Source: an uncultured Muribaculaceae bacterium (GTDB lineage: Bacteria; Bacteroidota; Bacteroidia; Bacteroidales; Muribaculaceae). Taken from it: DNA of 64,000 bases. The stretch's first letter is position 1. Every line of letters begins with the position of its first letter. The translations under genes and the position numbers were made by a program. Below, piece after piece: positions 45,377 through 53,901 of this stretch. The notes under the pieces were generated by a model, which ran no database searches, had not been told where the DNA came from, and saw only the letters and a list, made by a program, of their open reading frames with translations. Where the stretch lies: contig CAUBJF010000001.1 of the NCBI GenBank assembly GCA_958436175.1, forward strand, positions 372,001 through 436,000, in the 5' to 3' direction.

Positions 45377-46858
45377 ATGGCTACCGAACTGAAGAATCTT
45401 ACAAAACGTCAAGACAACTATTCCCAGTGGTATAATGAGCTTGTTGTCAAGGCCGATCTCGCCGAGCAGTCCGCAGTCCGCGGCTGCATGGTCATCAAGC
45501 CTTACGGCTATGCCATCTGGGAAAAAATGCAACAGACCCTGGACCGCATGTTCAAGGCAACAGGCGTACAAAATGCATATTTCCCCCTCCTCATCCCGAA
45601 ATCCTTCCTTTGCCGCGAAGCCGAGCACGTCGAGGGCTTTGCCAAAGAATGTGCCGTAGTGACACACTACCGACTCAAGAACGACCCCGAAGGACGCGGT
45701 GTCGTCGTGGACCCCGAAGCAAAGCTTGAGGAAGAACTCATCATCCGTCCTACTTCCGAGACCATCATCTGGGGCACATACAAGAACTGGATTCACAGCT
45801 GGCGCGACCTGCCTCTCCTCATCAATCAGTGGGCCAACGTAATGCGTTGGGAGATGCGTACCAGGATGTTCCTCCGTACAGCCGAATTTCTCTGGCAGGA
45901 AGGTCACTGTGCACACGCTACCGCCGAAGAATCGCAAGCACGCACGGTACAGATGATCAATCTCTATGCCGAATTTGCCGAGAAATATATGGCCATGCCT
46001 GTCACCATCGGTGTCAAGACTGCCAATGAGCGTTTCGCCGGAGCCCTCAACACCTATACCATAGAAGCCATGATGCAGGACGGCAAAGCCCTCCAGGCCG
46101 GTACTTCGCACAATCTCGGGCAGAACTTCGCCAAGGCTTTCGACGTTACTTTCGCCAACAAGGACAACAAACCAGAATTGGTATGGGCCAACTCATGGGG
46201 TGTTTCTACCCGCCTGATGGGTGCCCTCATCATGACACACTCCGACGACAACGGCCTCGTGCTTCCTCCGCACCTCGCTCCTATCCAGGTCGTTATCATC
46301 CCTATCTACAAGAACGCCGAACAGCTCGCCGAAATCACCGAACACGTGATGCCGATCATCGAAAGATTCGGTGAACTCGGCATCTCCGTCAAGTACGATG
46401 ATGCCGACAACAAACGTCCCGGCTTCAAGTTCGCCGACTATGAAGTCAAGGGTGTGCCCGTACGTCTTGTCATCGGTGCCCGCGATATAGAGAACGGCAC
46501 AGTCGAAGTCATGCGCCGCGACACTCTCGAGAAACATTCCGCTCCGCTGGCCGGTATCGCCGATTACGTCAATACCCTTCTGGAAGACATCCAGAAAAAC
46601 ATCTACAACAAGGCTCTCAGGAACAAACAGGAAAAGACCTACATCTGCGATTCGTACGAAGAATTCAAAAAACGTATCGAAGACGGTGGTTTCTTCCTAT
46701 GCCACTGGGACGGCACGACAGAGACCGAAGAACTCATCAAAGCCGAAACTAAGGCCACAATCCGATGCATACCTCTCGACGGCAACGACGAGCCAGGTGT
46801 ATGCATGGTGACTGGCAAACCGTCGGCCCGTCGCGTCATTATAGCACGCAACTACTGA
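45377..46858 (+). CDS. proS: Prolyl-tRNA synthetase (short, archaeal/eukaryote-like type)
   Basis: A 493-residue class II synthetase. '[19 protein letters not shown]' (motif 1/2 region with the conserved Thr-Ser-Glu), '[16 protein letters not shown]' (motif 2) and the '[16 protein letters not shown]' loop are diagnostic. It lacks the bacterial INS editing insertion and carries a C-terminal anticodon-binding domain plus a zinc-type end, so it belongs to the archaeal/eukaryote-like ProS class usual in Bacteroidota. The stop TGA shares its A with the ATG of the following HU gene. Confidence 0.97.
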   Translation: MATELKNLTKRQDNYSQWYNELVVKADLAEQSAVRGCMVIKPYGYAIWEKMQQTLDRMFKATGVQNAYFPLLIPKSFLCREAEHVEGFAKECAVVTHYRLKNDPEGRGVVVDPEAKLEEELIIRPTSETIIWGTYKNWIHSWRDLPLLINQWANVMRWEMRTRMFLRTAEFLWQEGHCAHATAEESQARTVQMINLYAEFAEKYMAMPVTIGVKTANERFAGALNTYTIEAMMQDGKALQAGTSHNLGQNFAKAFDVTFANKDNKPELVWANSWGVSTRLMGALIMTHSDDNGLVLPPHLAPIQVVIIPIYKNAEQLAEITEHVMPIIERFGELGISVKYDDADNKRPGFKFADYEVKGVPVRLVIGARDIENGTVEVMRRDTLEKHSAPLAGIADYVNTLLEDIQKNIYNKALRNKQEKTYICDSYEEFKKRIEDGGFFLCHWDGTTETEELIKAETKATIRCIPLDGNDEPGVCMVTGKPSARRVIIARNY

Positions 46859-47136
46859 TGGACTACAAGCAATTCCGCAAGATTCTAAGCGAGAAGCTTG
46901 GCAGAAGCGGCTCGGACATCGACTCCCTCGTCGAAGGGTTGTCGATGACCGTGCGCCATGCCTGCGCCAATCTCGACAGCGTCGCAATCCCTACGTTCGG
47001 CACTTTTGCCCCGACAAAACACAAAGAAGAGGTCATCAAGGATCTGTCGACAGGTAAACGCATGCTCGTACCACCTGAAATAAGTCTCGAATTCCGGCCC
47101 GGCGGGATGCTCTTAAAACGTCTTAGAAATGAATAA
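46858..47136 (+). CDS. HU/IHF-family DNA-binding protein
   Basis: A 92-residue protein of normal HU length. The helical dimer body ('[25 protein letters not shown]') and the beta-arm region ('[14 protein letters not shown]', '[13 protein letters not shown]') are visible, ending 'LKRLRNE'. HU proteins bend and compact DNA. The ATG overlaps the proS stop (TGATG). It in turn overlaps by 8 bp a second HU-domain gene fused to a membrane anchor, so the two may form heterodimers. Confidence 0.9.
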   Translation: MDYKQFRKILSEKLGRSGSDIDSLVEGLSMTVRHACANLDSVAIPTFGTFAPTKHKEEVIKDLSTGKRMLVPPEISLEFRPGGMLLKRLRNE

Positions 47137-48292
47137 CATTGTCAATCTCTCGCAGCTCATCGCCATGCTGTCCAAATCAACGGGTACGGACATCAACACG
47201 TCCCGGCGTTTCCTGAAGGTCTTTTTCTCGACCATCGAGGATGCTTTGGCACATGGCGAAAGCGTAACCATCAAAGGTTTCGGTACATTCCGCCGCAGTG
47301 AAGACCCAACCTTCGGAGACCCCGACGGGGTCGCCTTCATTCCGGACAAAGAGATAATGGACGAAATAAATCGTCCGTTCTCGATGTTCGAAGCCGTAGA
47401 GTTGGCCGATACCATCACAGAAGCCGAACTCGAACCGATTCCCACGGCTATCCCGGAGCTCGAAGATGTTGACATACCTGAGCCGATTGTCGTACCGGAA
47501 CCCGAAGCTGCACCCCAGCCCACAACCGAACCTGAATCCGAACCGATATCGGAACCAGAGCCTGTTGCCGAACCGCTGCCAAAGCCGGAGCCAGAACCGA
47601 CCCCGGAGCCGGCACCTAAACAGGAACGAAAACCAAGACCGGAACCTGTTCCAATACCCGAGCCTTTACCAAAACCGGCACCGGCACCTGAACCTGAAGA
47701 AAAAGTTACCGATATCGAAAGCGAAGAAGAGACATTCGCCCACGACAACGATGTCCGCAAGAACCGCACCTGGCTATGGATATCATTAGGTATTCTCGTC
47801 GGGGCCGCAATAGGTGTGGCTGCCGCATTCATGGACCCGTCGATTCCGGAAATAGAGACTCTCGACGATGAGGAAATCATTGCTGTCGACACAGTCGCAA
47901 ATTCTGCATTGGAAACAATCGATATACCGTCGACAAGCACAGAGACAAAAGTCAACACGGTCTCTCATGAACCTCAGGAAACAACTGCCGAGCCTGTCAA
48001 TCCTGTACAAGCGGATCCTGAGCCCAAAGAAGAACCCAAGACCATCCAGACGAAGTACGACACCGTCTCAAGCACACGCTATCTCGCCGTAATGGCCCGC
48101 GAATACTACGGCAGAAGCATCTACTGGGTCTTTATCTACGAAGCGAATGCCGACAAACTCGGCGACCCCAACAAGGTAGCACCCGGAACACGTGTCCGCA
48201 TCCCCGATAAAAGCGAACTACCGGGCAAATCCCCGGCAGAGACTCAGAAGATAGCAGAACAGAAAGCGAAAGAAATCCAGGCCCGCTATTGA
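47129..48292 (+). CDS. Membrane-spanning HU-LysM fusion protein
   Basis: A 387-residue protein with an unusual order: an HU-like DNA-binding domain (~1-90, '[24 protein letters not shown]', '[15 protein letters not shown]'), a Pro/Glu-rich linker (~100-200), a single membrane helix (~214-233) preceded by 'DVRKNR', an acidic linker and a C-terminal LysM domain (~309-359, '[23 protein letters not shown]'). By the positive-inside rule the HU part is cytoplasmic and the LysM part periplasmic, where it could bind peptidoglycan. This would link nucleoid DNA to the cell wall. The closest design I know is the Bacteroidota HU-CCDC81-SPOR protein; the function of either is not established. A strong terminator follows. 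Confidence 0.88.
   Translation: MNNIVNLSQLIAMLSKSTGTDINTSRRFLKVFFSTIEDALAHGESVTIKGFGTFRRSEDPTFGDPDGVAFIPDKEIMDEINRPFSMFEAVELADTITEAELEPIPTAIPELEDVDIPEPIVVPEPEAAPQPTTEPESEPISEPEPVAEPLPKPEPEPTPEPAPKQERKPRPEPVPIPEPLPKPAPAPEPEEKVTDIESEEETFAHDNDVRKNRTWLWISLGILVGAAIGVAAAFMDPSIPEIETLDDEEIIAVDTVANSALETIDIPSTSTETKVNTVSHEPQETTAEPVNPVQADPEPKEEPKTIQTKYDTVSSTRYLAVMAREYYGRSIYWVFIYEANADKLGDPNKVAPGTRVRIPDKSELPGKSPAETQKIAEQKAKEIQARY
47470..47700 (+). repeat. Proline/glutamate-coding low-complexity repeat
   Basis: The linker of the HU-LysM gene is built from imperfect copies of a short unit coding PEP/EPE (for example GAACCTGAATCCGAACC). It is a coding repeat, prone to length variation, and not a CRISPR array. 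Confidence 0.75.
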
Positions 48293-48324
48293 AATAGACG
48301 AAACGCGATACGCAAAAAACAACA

Positions 48325-48362
48325 CAGGTCCGCTGCCTTAGAGCTTGCGGGCCTGCTTTTTT
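48325..48362 (+). terminator. Terminator of the proS-HU-HU/LysM unit
   Basis: The stem CAGGTCCGC/GCGGGCCTG (48325-48333 and 48347-48355, one G.U pair) is followed by CTTTTTTA, 33 nt after the stop codon. Confidence 0.85.
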
Positions 48363-48725
48363 ATGCCCGTCAAAACGTCAAGACAGCCGTCCGTTATCTA
48401 TTTTAAGAGAAACTCAATAGAAAAAGTCAAAATATAAACCGAGCAGCCCGAGGTTCATCTTTCCCAGTCCTTATTACAGATTGCCCAAAAATAGCATTTT
48501 GTCAAAAAATTGCTAAAAAACTATGCTGTAGAACTATGTTATAACACATTGTTCGTCACAGGCCTTGAGTTAACATTTTTTATATTTACAAAACAATTTC
48601 TTTTAACAGCCTAAAAGAAGCAACAATCAAAAGCAAGAAAAATCCTTAACAACAATTTATTTTTCAAAAGGGCCTTTTCACTTAATCAATCAAAATAAGC
48701 AAACTTCAACGCGACATCAAAAAAA
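48363..48725. other. AT-rich intergenic stretch without recognised gene
   Basis: About 360 bp, visibly AT-rich compared with the rest of the window. No open frame of credible composition, tRNA or known RNA motif was seen. The short palindrome AAAAGGGCCTTTT lies at 48666-48678. It precedes an orphan promoter. Confidence 0.6.
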
Positions 48726-48756
48726 TTTGTCAATACATAATTCTATATTACCTTTG
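48726..48756 (+). promoter_or_regulatory. Orphan promoter, no protein gene downstream
   Basis: TTTG (48726-48729), a 19-nt spacer and TACCTTTG (48749-48756) match the consensus exactly. The next gene downstream (tilS) is on the opposite strand, so transcription from here gives either a short RNA or an antisense transcript. Confidence 0.7.
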
Positions 48757-48762
48757 TGCCGG

Positions 48763-48885
48763 AAATGATAACGAGAGGCATGCTTTTTCATGTATCAAAC
48801 AAATCTGGAATAGACATATAATCTAACATTAAGTACTATGTGTAAGAAAACAAGAGCTGTCCGTGAGGATGGCTCTTGTTATATC
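48763..48885 (+). ncRNA. Putative small RNA or tiny-peptide transcript
   Basis: The region between the orphan promoter and a 14-bp hairpin (48849-48880) would give an RNA of ~120 nt. It also contains a 17-codon open frame (48838-48891, 'MCKKTRAVREDGSCYII') that overlaps the hairpin; whether it is translated is unknown. No known RNA family was recognised. Confidence 0.35.
48841..48880. terminator. Long hairpin, tilS terminator on the minus strand
   Basis: AACAAGAGC (48849-48857) pairs with GCTCTTGTT (48872-48880), extended inward by UGUCC/GGAUG (two G.U pairs) and capped by a GUGA (GNRA) tetraloop. On the minus strand it is followed by TTTTCTTA and lies 47 nt after the tilS stop, so it most simply terminates tilS. 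On the plus strand it could end the short orphan transcript. Confidence 0.7.
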
Positions 48886-48926
48886 ATTTAGACATAATAA
48901 AAAGAACAATTCAAGAATCCGAAGAC

Positions 48927-50288
48927 TCATTTTGCAGACGGCAGGTACACCATCCTGACATAACGCCTTGTCTCCGGACCTACGGAAGCGACCGCCGAGT
49001 TCCGAAGCCCCGGAATCCATACGATTTCATCGTCGCAAGTCATCACCCAGACGCGGCGTTTGTCGAGGGCGCTGTACTTTGCCCCGGCAAATATATCGCT
49101 CACTAATTTTGAAGTTTTCATTCCAAAAGGTACCATCCGGTCTCCACGGCGATAGTGGCGCATACACCATTGATGAGGGCCTATGCACCATTCTATATCG
49201 AAATATGCCGTCATGGCTCCCCTCCCTTCAGGCCTAAAAAGCTCCACGGGGTACTGGCTCACTTCTATCCTCACCGGCGACACTATATCACGCAAAGGAT
49301 TGACACCAACGACCTCGTGAACAAGGTGCATAGCCGACGCCTCCGAGAAACTGAGGACAGAGCGGTTGATTTCGGCAACGACCTGACGGTCGGCCGACAC
49401 GAAATGCTGACCCGAATCTGCATAATGCGATATCATGTCGACAGCCTGAGAAAAATTGAATCCATGAGGACGCACGAGTTCGAAGAGCACTGCCTCCGGA
49501 CTACGTTCCTCCTGCACAAGCATCAAAAGGTCAATACCATCGCGGACAGAATACTTCCGGCCCAATGCTGTAACTGCGTCCTCAAAGATTGAGCGCTGAC
49601 GCTCAAGGTTTGCGACAGTCCGCAGTATACTATCACCGGCACCGGGGAAGAGCTCCTCCATAAGCGGCAGAATCCTGTTGCGCAGACGGTTTCGGCGGTG
49701 TGCGTCGCTGACATTGCTGCTGTCGGTGACGTAGGCCAAACCCCTCTCCTCAAGATATTTTTCAATCGAAGCCCTTGTTTCGCCGAGGAGAGGACGAACC
49801 GTGGCTCCACTTCGTGGCTCCATGCTCGTAAGTCCTGCGATCCCAGTACCTCTCAAAAGATTAAGCATAAACGTTTCCGTACGGTCTTCGCGATGATGGC
49901 CTACAGCCACAGCCTGCGCGCCGTCACGGTCGAGAAGTTCGCCGAACCAGCTATAACGGAGTTCGCGACAAGCCATCTCAACCGATGTTCCGGTCCGGGA
50001 CATATATTCCGGAACACTGAAGTCGCGGACATAGAGATCGACATCGAGTTGACGGCACAGGGACTGGACACTCCTCATGTCGCGCATCGATTCCTCGCCT
50101 CGCAGATGGAAATTACAGTGTGCCGCCCGACAATCATAGCCAAGCTCCACAAGGGAAGCTAAAAGCGCCACAGAGTCCGCACCACCGCTTAGTGCCACTA
50201 CAACAGGAGCATGACGACCAAGCAGTCTCTTGTCGATGATAAAAGCCTGAACCCTTTTCTCAAATTCATTCTGTACCTTTTTTGCCAT
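48927..50288 (-). CDS. tilS: tRNA(Ile)-lysidine synthase
   Basis: A 453-residue N-type ATP pyrophosphatase that converts C34 of the CAU anticodon of tRNA-Ile2 to lysidine. The PP-loop 'VALSGGADSVALLASL' is near residue 30, followed by 'AHCNFHLRGEES' and 'AVGHHREDRTETFMLNLLRG', both typical of TilS. The C-terminal tRNA-binding domain is present. It is an essential enzyme. I start it at the ATG for 'MAKKVQNEF', only 4 nt after a -7 box. The promoter region is shared with the divergent GH97 gene. Confidence 0.96.
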   Translation of the reverse strand: MAKKVQNEFEKRVQAFIIDKRLLGRHAPVVVALSGGADSVALLASLVELGYDCRAAHCNFHLRGEESMRDMRSVQSLCRQLDVDLYVRDFSVPEYMSRTGTSVEMACRELRYSWFGELLDRDGAQAVAVGHHREDRTETFMLNLLRGTGIAGLTSMEPRSGATVRPLLGETRASIEKYLEERGLAYVTDSSNVSDAHRRNRLRNRILPLMEELFPGAGDSILRTVANLERQRSIFEDAVTALGRKYSVRDGIDLLMLVQEERSPEAVLFELVRPHGFNFSQAVDMISHYADSGQHFVSADRQVVAEINRSVLSFSEASAMHLVHEVVGVNPLRDIVSPVRIEVSQYPVELFRPEGRGAMTAYFDIEWCIGPHQWCMRHYRRGDRMVPFGMKTSKLVSDIFAGAKYSALDKRRVWVMTCDDEIVWIPGLRNSAVASVGPETRRYVRMVYLPSAK

Positions 50289-50290
50289 GC

Positions 50291-50326
50291 TGCAAAGGTA
50301 CGAAAAAAATTTTCCGTACCTTTGCA
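50291..50326. promoter_or_regulatory. Symmetric divergent promoter region of tilS and GH97
   Basis: A perfect inverted repeat with 12-bp arms, TGCAAAGGTACG (50291-50302) and CGTACCTTTGCA (50315-50326), separated by an A/T tract of 12 bp. Each arm contains a full TACCTTTG -7 box pointing outward: minus strand 50300-50293 for tilS and plus strand 50317-50324 for GH97. Neither has a TTTG at the usual -33 distance, because the other box occupies that space. Confidence 0.75.
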
Positions 50327-50351
50327 GTAAATCTAATACTAACACTAATCT

Positions 50352-52343
50352 ATGTTTCAAAAAACTAAAAATCAATCTTCTCGTAAAGGATTTACTTTGC
50401 TTGCCGGAACTCTACTGGCGCTCGTCGGCTGTCTGCCAAACGGTTCTTATGCAAAATCATACCTTGTCACTTCTCCCTACGCACTCACTAAAGTCGAGAT
50501 AACCCCTTCCGACTCTCTTCGTTTTGTCCTCACAACGCCCCAGGGCGCAGAAATCAAAGCTGCCCTGGCGATGAAGCTCGACAATGCTGACTTAGGTCTC
50601 AATGCCAAACTTAAGAAAACAAAAAAATCTACCGTCGACCGCATTTTTAAGCCGACAGTACCAGTCAAACATTCAAGCATACAAGACTGTTACACCGACG
50701 CCGTACTCAACTTCGGAAAGTACGATGTCGAATTCCGTGTATATGACAACGCCGTCGCCTACCGTTTCATCACCCGTTATCCCGACTCTGTCAATGTTAT
50801 GACAGAAAATTTCAGCGTAGTACTCCCACAGAATACGATGGCGCATCTCCAGCAACCGGGTGGATGGAAAACCTCCCAGGAAGAACGTTACACCCATAAA
50901 GCGCTCAAAGACTGGAATGCCTCCGACCGCATGAGCCTTATGCCCGCACTCTTCGAGACGCCCGACGGCGAATGGCTCATGGTTTCTGAGAGTAATCTGC
51001 GCGACTATGCCGGGATGTACCTTAAAGGCACCGGTAGCGGCTTCAATTCCGTCTTTCCACGCTCGCCGCTCAAATTCGGCGACGACGGTGACCGCAGCGT
51101 CAAAATCGTGGAAGAAGCCCCCTATCTTGCACGCACAAGCGGAACACGCGATTTTCCATGGCGCTACATAGTGTTCGGAACTGCATCCGATATAGCATCC
51201 CAGACAATGACTGCACAGCTGAGCGATCCCTGCCAGATTGAGGATACTTCCTGGATCAAGCCGGGCAAGACCTCCTGGGAATGGTGGAACGGAGCGTCGG
51301 TCTACGGCGAAGACGTCGACTTCGTATCGGGATTCAACCTTGACACATATAAATATTTCATTGACTTCGCCGCCGATAACGGCATCGAGTATATTTTGCT
51401 CGACGAAGGATGGGCCGAATCGACTATGGATCCATATACGCCGAATCCCACAGTCGATGTCAAGGAACTCATCCGTTACGGCAACGAGAAAAACGTCGGC
51501 ATCATCCTGTGGCTGACATGGCTCAACGTCGATCGCCATCCCGATCTTTTCAAGACCCTGGCCGACTGGGGCGTAAAAGGCCTGAAAATCGACTTTATGG
51601 ACCGTACCGACCAGTGGATGAACGACTACCTCGAACGCACAGCAGCAGAGGCCGCAAAAAATCATCTGCTTGTCGACTTCCACGGTGCCCACAAGCCTGC
51701 CGGCCTGGATATACGCTACCCCAACGTCATTTCCTACGAAGGAGTACGAGGCATGGAACAGATGGGCAACACAGATCCCGACAACTCTCTCTGGCTGCCC
51801 TTCATGCGCAATGCTGTCGGCCCGATGGACTATACCCCCGGTGCTATGATAAGCATGCAGCCCGAGTCTTACGGCTGCGATCGTCCCAATTCGTCATCGA
51901 TAGGAACACGCGCATACCAGATGGCACTCTACACGGCCTTCGAGAGCGGCCTGCAAATGCTCGCCGACAGTCCGACGATGTACAAACGAAATCACGACTG
52001 CACCGAATTCATTGCCGATGTTCCCGTTACCTGGGATGAGACACGTGTTCTCCTTGCTGAGCCAGGCAAAATATATATCGTAGCCAAACGCAAAGGTACC
52101 GACTGGTGGCTTGCCGCCATGCGTAGCGACGGCGATAAATGGAACGAGAAGGCTGTAGCCCTCGACTTCCTCAACCCAGGAACTACATACGAAGCAGAAT
52201 GGTTCGAAGACGGCATCAACGCACCTCGCCAGGCCATGGACTACCGCCACCGGACTGCATCCGTCAAATCCGGCGACAGAATCACCATGAGGCTCTCGCG
52301 AAACGGCGGCTGGACCGGGCACTTCAAAGCATCAAATAAATAA
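50352..52343 (+). CDS. Glycoside hydrolase family 97 (alpha-glucosidase/alpha-galactosidase), lipoprotein
   Basis: A 663-residue enzyme with an N-terminal signal ending 'LLALVGC', an SPase II-type site, so probably a lipoprotein. The order is that of GH97: N-terminal beta-sandwich (~40-280), TIM barrel starting at 'GKTSWEWWNGASVYG', with 'YILLDEGWAE', 'ILWLTWLNVDRH', 'GLKIDFMDR' and 'VISYEGVRGMEQMG', and a C-terminal beta domain. GH97 includes inverting alpha-glucosidases such as SusB and retaining alpha-galactosidases. The Asp in 'KIDFMD' could serve as the nucleophile of the retaining group, so I leave the activity open. No Sus genes are adjacent. Confidence 0.93.
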   Translation: MFQKTKNQSSRKGFTLLAGTLLALVGCLPNGSYAKSYLVTSPYALTKVEITPSDSLRFVLTTPQGAEIKAALAMKLDNADLGLNAKLKKTKKSTVDRIFKPTVPVKHSSIQDCYTDAVLNFGKYDVEFRVYDNAVAYRFITRYPDSVNVMTENFSVVLPQNTMAHLQQPGGWKTSQEERYTHKALKDWNASDRMSLMPALFETPDGEWLMVSESNLRDYAGMYLKGTGSGFNSVFPRSPLKFGDDGDRSVKIVEEAPYLARTSGTRDFPWRYIVFGTASDIASQTMTAQLSDPCQIEDTSWIKPGKTSWEWWNGASVYGEDVDFVSGFNLDTYKYFIDFAADNGIEYILLDEGWAESTMDPYTPNPTVDVKELIRYGNEKNVGIILWLTWLNVDRHPDLFKTLADWGVKGLKIDFMDRTDQWMNDYLERTAAEAAKNHLLVDFHGAHKPAGLDIRYPNVISYEGVRGMEQMGNTDPDNSLWLPFMRNAVGPMDYTPGAMISMQPESYGCDRPNSSSIGTRAYQMALYTAFESGLQMLADSPTMYKRNHDCTEFIADVPVTWDETRVLLAEPGKIYIVAKRKGTDWWLAAMRSDGDKWNEKAVALDFLNPGTTYEAEWFEDGINAPRQAMDYRHRTASVKSGDRITMRLSRNGGWTGHFKASNK

Positions 52344-52366
52344 TATTAAACGATATCCGGTTTAGA

Positions 52367-52396
52367 AAGAGGGCGTATAATTCCGTGCGTCCTCTT
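52367..52396 (+). terminator. Terminator after GH97
   Basis: A 10-bp stem with two G.U pairs (52367-52376 with 52387-52396), 23 nt after the stop. It is followed by CATACTTAATT, a weak U-tract. Confidence 0.55.
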
Positions 52397-52408
52397 CATA
52401 CTTAATTA

Positions 52409-52975
52409 ATGATGAAGATTCCAGTAGGCACAGAGGAAACCAAGAGCTTCAGGTTCGAGTGTGCTTTCTCCGGAAAGGCCATCAAATATAATACCATAGA
52501 AATGCGGATGGTCCTTATACCGACAATCATCATCTTCAGTTACTTGTTCATATCCACCGGCTTATGGGCAGGGTTTATTCTCGTCTTTTTTCTATTAGCT
52601 GGGATGATCTACAGCATGAGGTACATAAGCAGACTGACCAAGGAGAGCTATCTGGAGATAACTGACGATGGTCGACTAGAATGCATATACAAAGGAAGGG
52701 TCAAGATAAGTTATCCCATCAGCGAGATTGAATCAATAGAAGAAGCGTCTCTGGAGCAAGCCGAAAAGAAATATGCAAAATTCCCTGTAACCTTGAACAC
52801 CAGAGGCAGGGAACTATATCCCGAGAGAGGGGTTTTGGTTACGTTCAACCGCTCATGGATCAAAAGCGTCTTCCCAGTTTATTTCAATCCCGTGGATATA
52901 AATGGATTCGTATCAGCTATAAAGCAAACAAACGATATACATACACAAGACTTAAGCACAAAAACCGAAGAATGA
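52409..52975 (+). CDS. Two-TM membrane protein of unknown function (YcxB-like layout)
   Basis: A 188-residue protein: a polar N-terminus (~1-30) with 'FRFECAFSGKAIKYN', two adjacent membrane helices (~34-50 and ~52-70) and a beta-rich soluble C-terminal part ('YLEITDDGRLECIYKGRVKISYPISEIESIEEA'). The layout resembles YcxB-like proteins with a PH-like C-terminal fold and parallels the protein encoded at 391-876. The gene is noticeably more AT-rich than its neighbours. The start could be either of two adjacent ATG codons. Function unknown. Confidence 0.75.
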   Translation: MMKIPVGTEETKSFRFECAFSGKAIKYNTIEMRMVLIPTIIIFSYLFISTGLWAGFILVFFLLAGMIYSMRYISRLTKESYLEITDDGRLECIYKGRVKISYPISEIESIEEASLEQAEKKYAKFPVTLNTRGRELYPERGVLVTFNRSWIKSVFPVYFNPVDINGFVSAIKQTNDIHTQDLSTKTEE

Positions 52976-52988
52976 CTGAAATAATAAA

Positions 52989-53021
52989 TTTGGAAATAGG
53001 CTCTACTTATTTGTATCTTTG
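52989..53021 (+). promoter_or_regulatory. xth promoter
   Basis: TTTG (52989-52992), a 21-nt spacer and TATCTTTG (53014-53021). The ATG follows after only 6 nt, implying a leaderless or near-leaderless mRNA. Confidence 0.75.
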
Positions 53022-53027
53022 TCCGCT

Positions 53028-53780
53028 ATGAAATTTATCTCGTGGAATGTCAACGGCCTGAGAGCCGTCGTCGGCAAAGGATTTGCCGACATATTCAAAG
53101 TTTTCGATGCCGATTTTTTCTGTCTTCAGGAGACCAAGCTACAGGAAGGCCAGATCGACCTCGCCTTCGAAGGCTACGAATCGTACTGGAGCTATGCCGA
53201 CCGTAAGGGATACTCCGGCACGGCTATCTTCACGCGCCATAAGCCGCTGTCGGTGCGCACAAGTATCGATGTCGACCGTCATGATCACGAAGGACGCATC
53301 ACTGCTCTCGAGTTCGATGATTTCTTCCTCGTAAATGTCTATACACCGAACTCGCAGAACGAGCTTGCGCGTCTTGACTACCGCATGGACTGGGAAAACG
53401 AATTCCTGAATTTCGTGAAAGAACTCGATTCCATGAAGCCTGTTGTCATATGCGGCGACATGAACGTAGCGCACGAAGAGATAGACCTCGCCAACCCTAA
53501 GACCAACCGTCGCAATGCCGGATTCACCGACGAAGAGCGCTCATGCATGACACGCCTCCTCGAAGCAGGATTCACAGACACATATCGTCATCTCAACCCG
53601 GATAAAACCGGAGCATACTCTTGGTGGAGCTATCGCGGGAGGGCCCGCGAAAAGAATGTCGGATGGCGTATCGACTACTTCCTTATATCGAACCGACTCG
53701 TCGACCGCCTCGAAAACGCCGACATTCATGCCGATATCACAGGCTCCGACCACTGCCCAGTCGAGCTGAGACTGAAATAA
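53028..53780 (+). CDS. xth: Exodeoxyribonuclease III / AP endonuclease
   Basis: A 250-residue exonuclease-endonuclease-phosphatase family enzyme that incises DNA at abasic sites and degrades from 3' ends. 'MKFISWNVNGLRAV' (metal/phosphate Asn), 'FCLQETKL' (catalytic Glu), 'VNVYTPNS', 'VICGDMNVAHEEIDLANPK' (Asp/Asn) and the C-terminal 'GSDHCPVELRL' (catalytic His) are complete. The canonical N-terminus fixes the start at 53028. Base excision repair is the likely role. Confidence 0.97.
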   Translation: MKFISWNVNGLRAVVGKGFADIFKVFDADFFCLQETKLQEGQIDLAFEGYESYWSYADRKGYSGTAIFTRHKPLSVRTSIDVDRHDHEGRITALEFDDFFLVNVYTPNSQNELARLDYRMDWENEFLNFVKELDSMKPVVICGDMNVAHEEIDLANPKTNRRNAGFTDEERSCMTRLLEAGFTDTYRHLNPDKTGAYSWWSYRGRAREKNVGWRIDYFLISNRLVDRLENADIHADITGSDHCPVELRLK

Positions 53781-53841
53781 GAATGCAAGCCGATACAATC
53801 AGGACACCTCAAAATTTGTCATATATTTTTTCAGGCTGCCG

Positions 53842-53874
53842 ATTGCATTAATCAAATGTTTTTTCATACCTTTG
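53842..53874 (+). promoter_or_regulatory. pyrE promoter
   Basis: ATTG (53842-53845), a 21-nt spacer and TACCTTTG (53867-53874). An in-frame TTG at 53872 lies in the box and is not the start; the ATG is at 53902. Confidence 0.65.
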
Positions 53875-53901
53875 CGGTTTGAAACGAATCAACTAACCAA
53901 T

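Noticed and set aside
47470..47700. Possible CRISPR-like repeats
   Set aside because: The repetition codes an in-frame Pro/Glu linker, with unequal unit length and no spacers; no cas genes nearby.
50673..51692. 339-codon open frame on the minus strand
   Set aside because: Antisense to the GH97 gene, which has clear family motifs.
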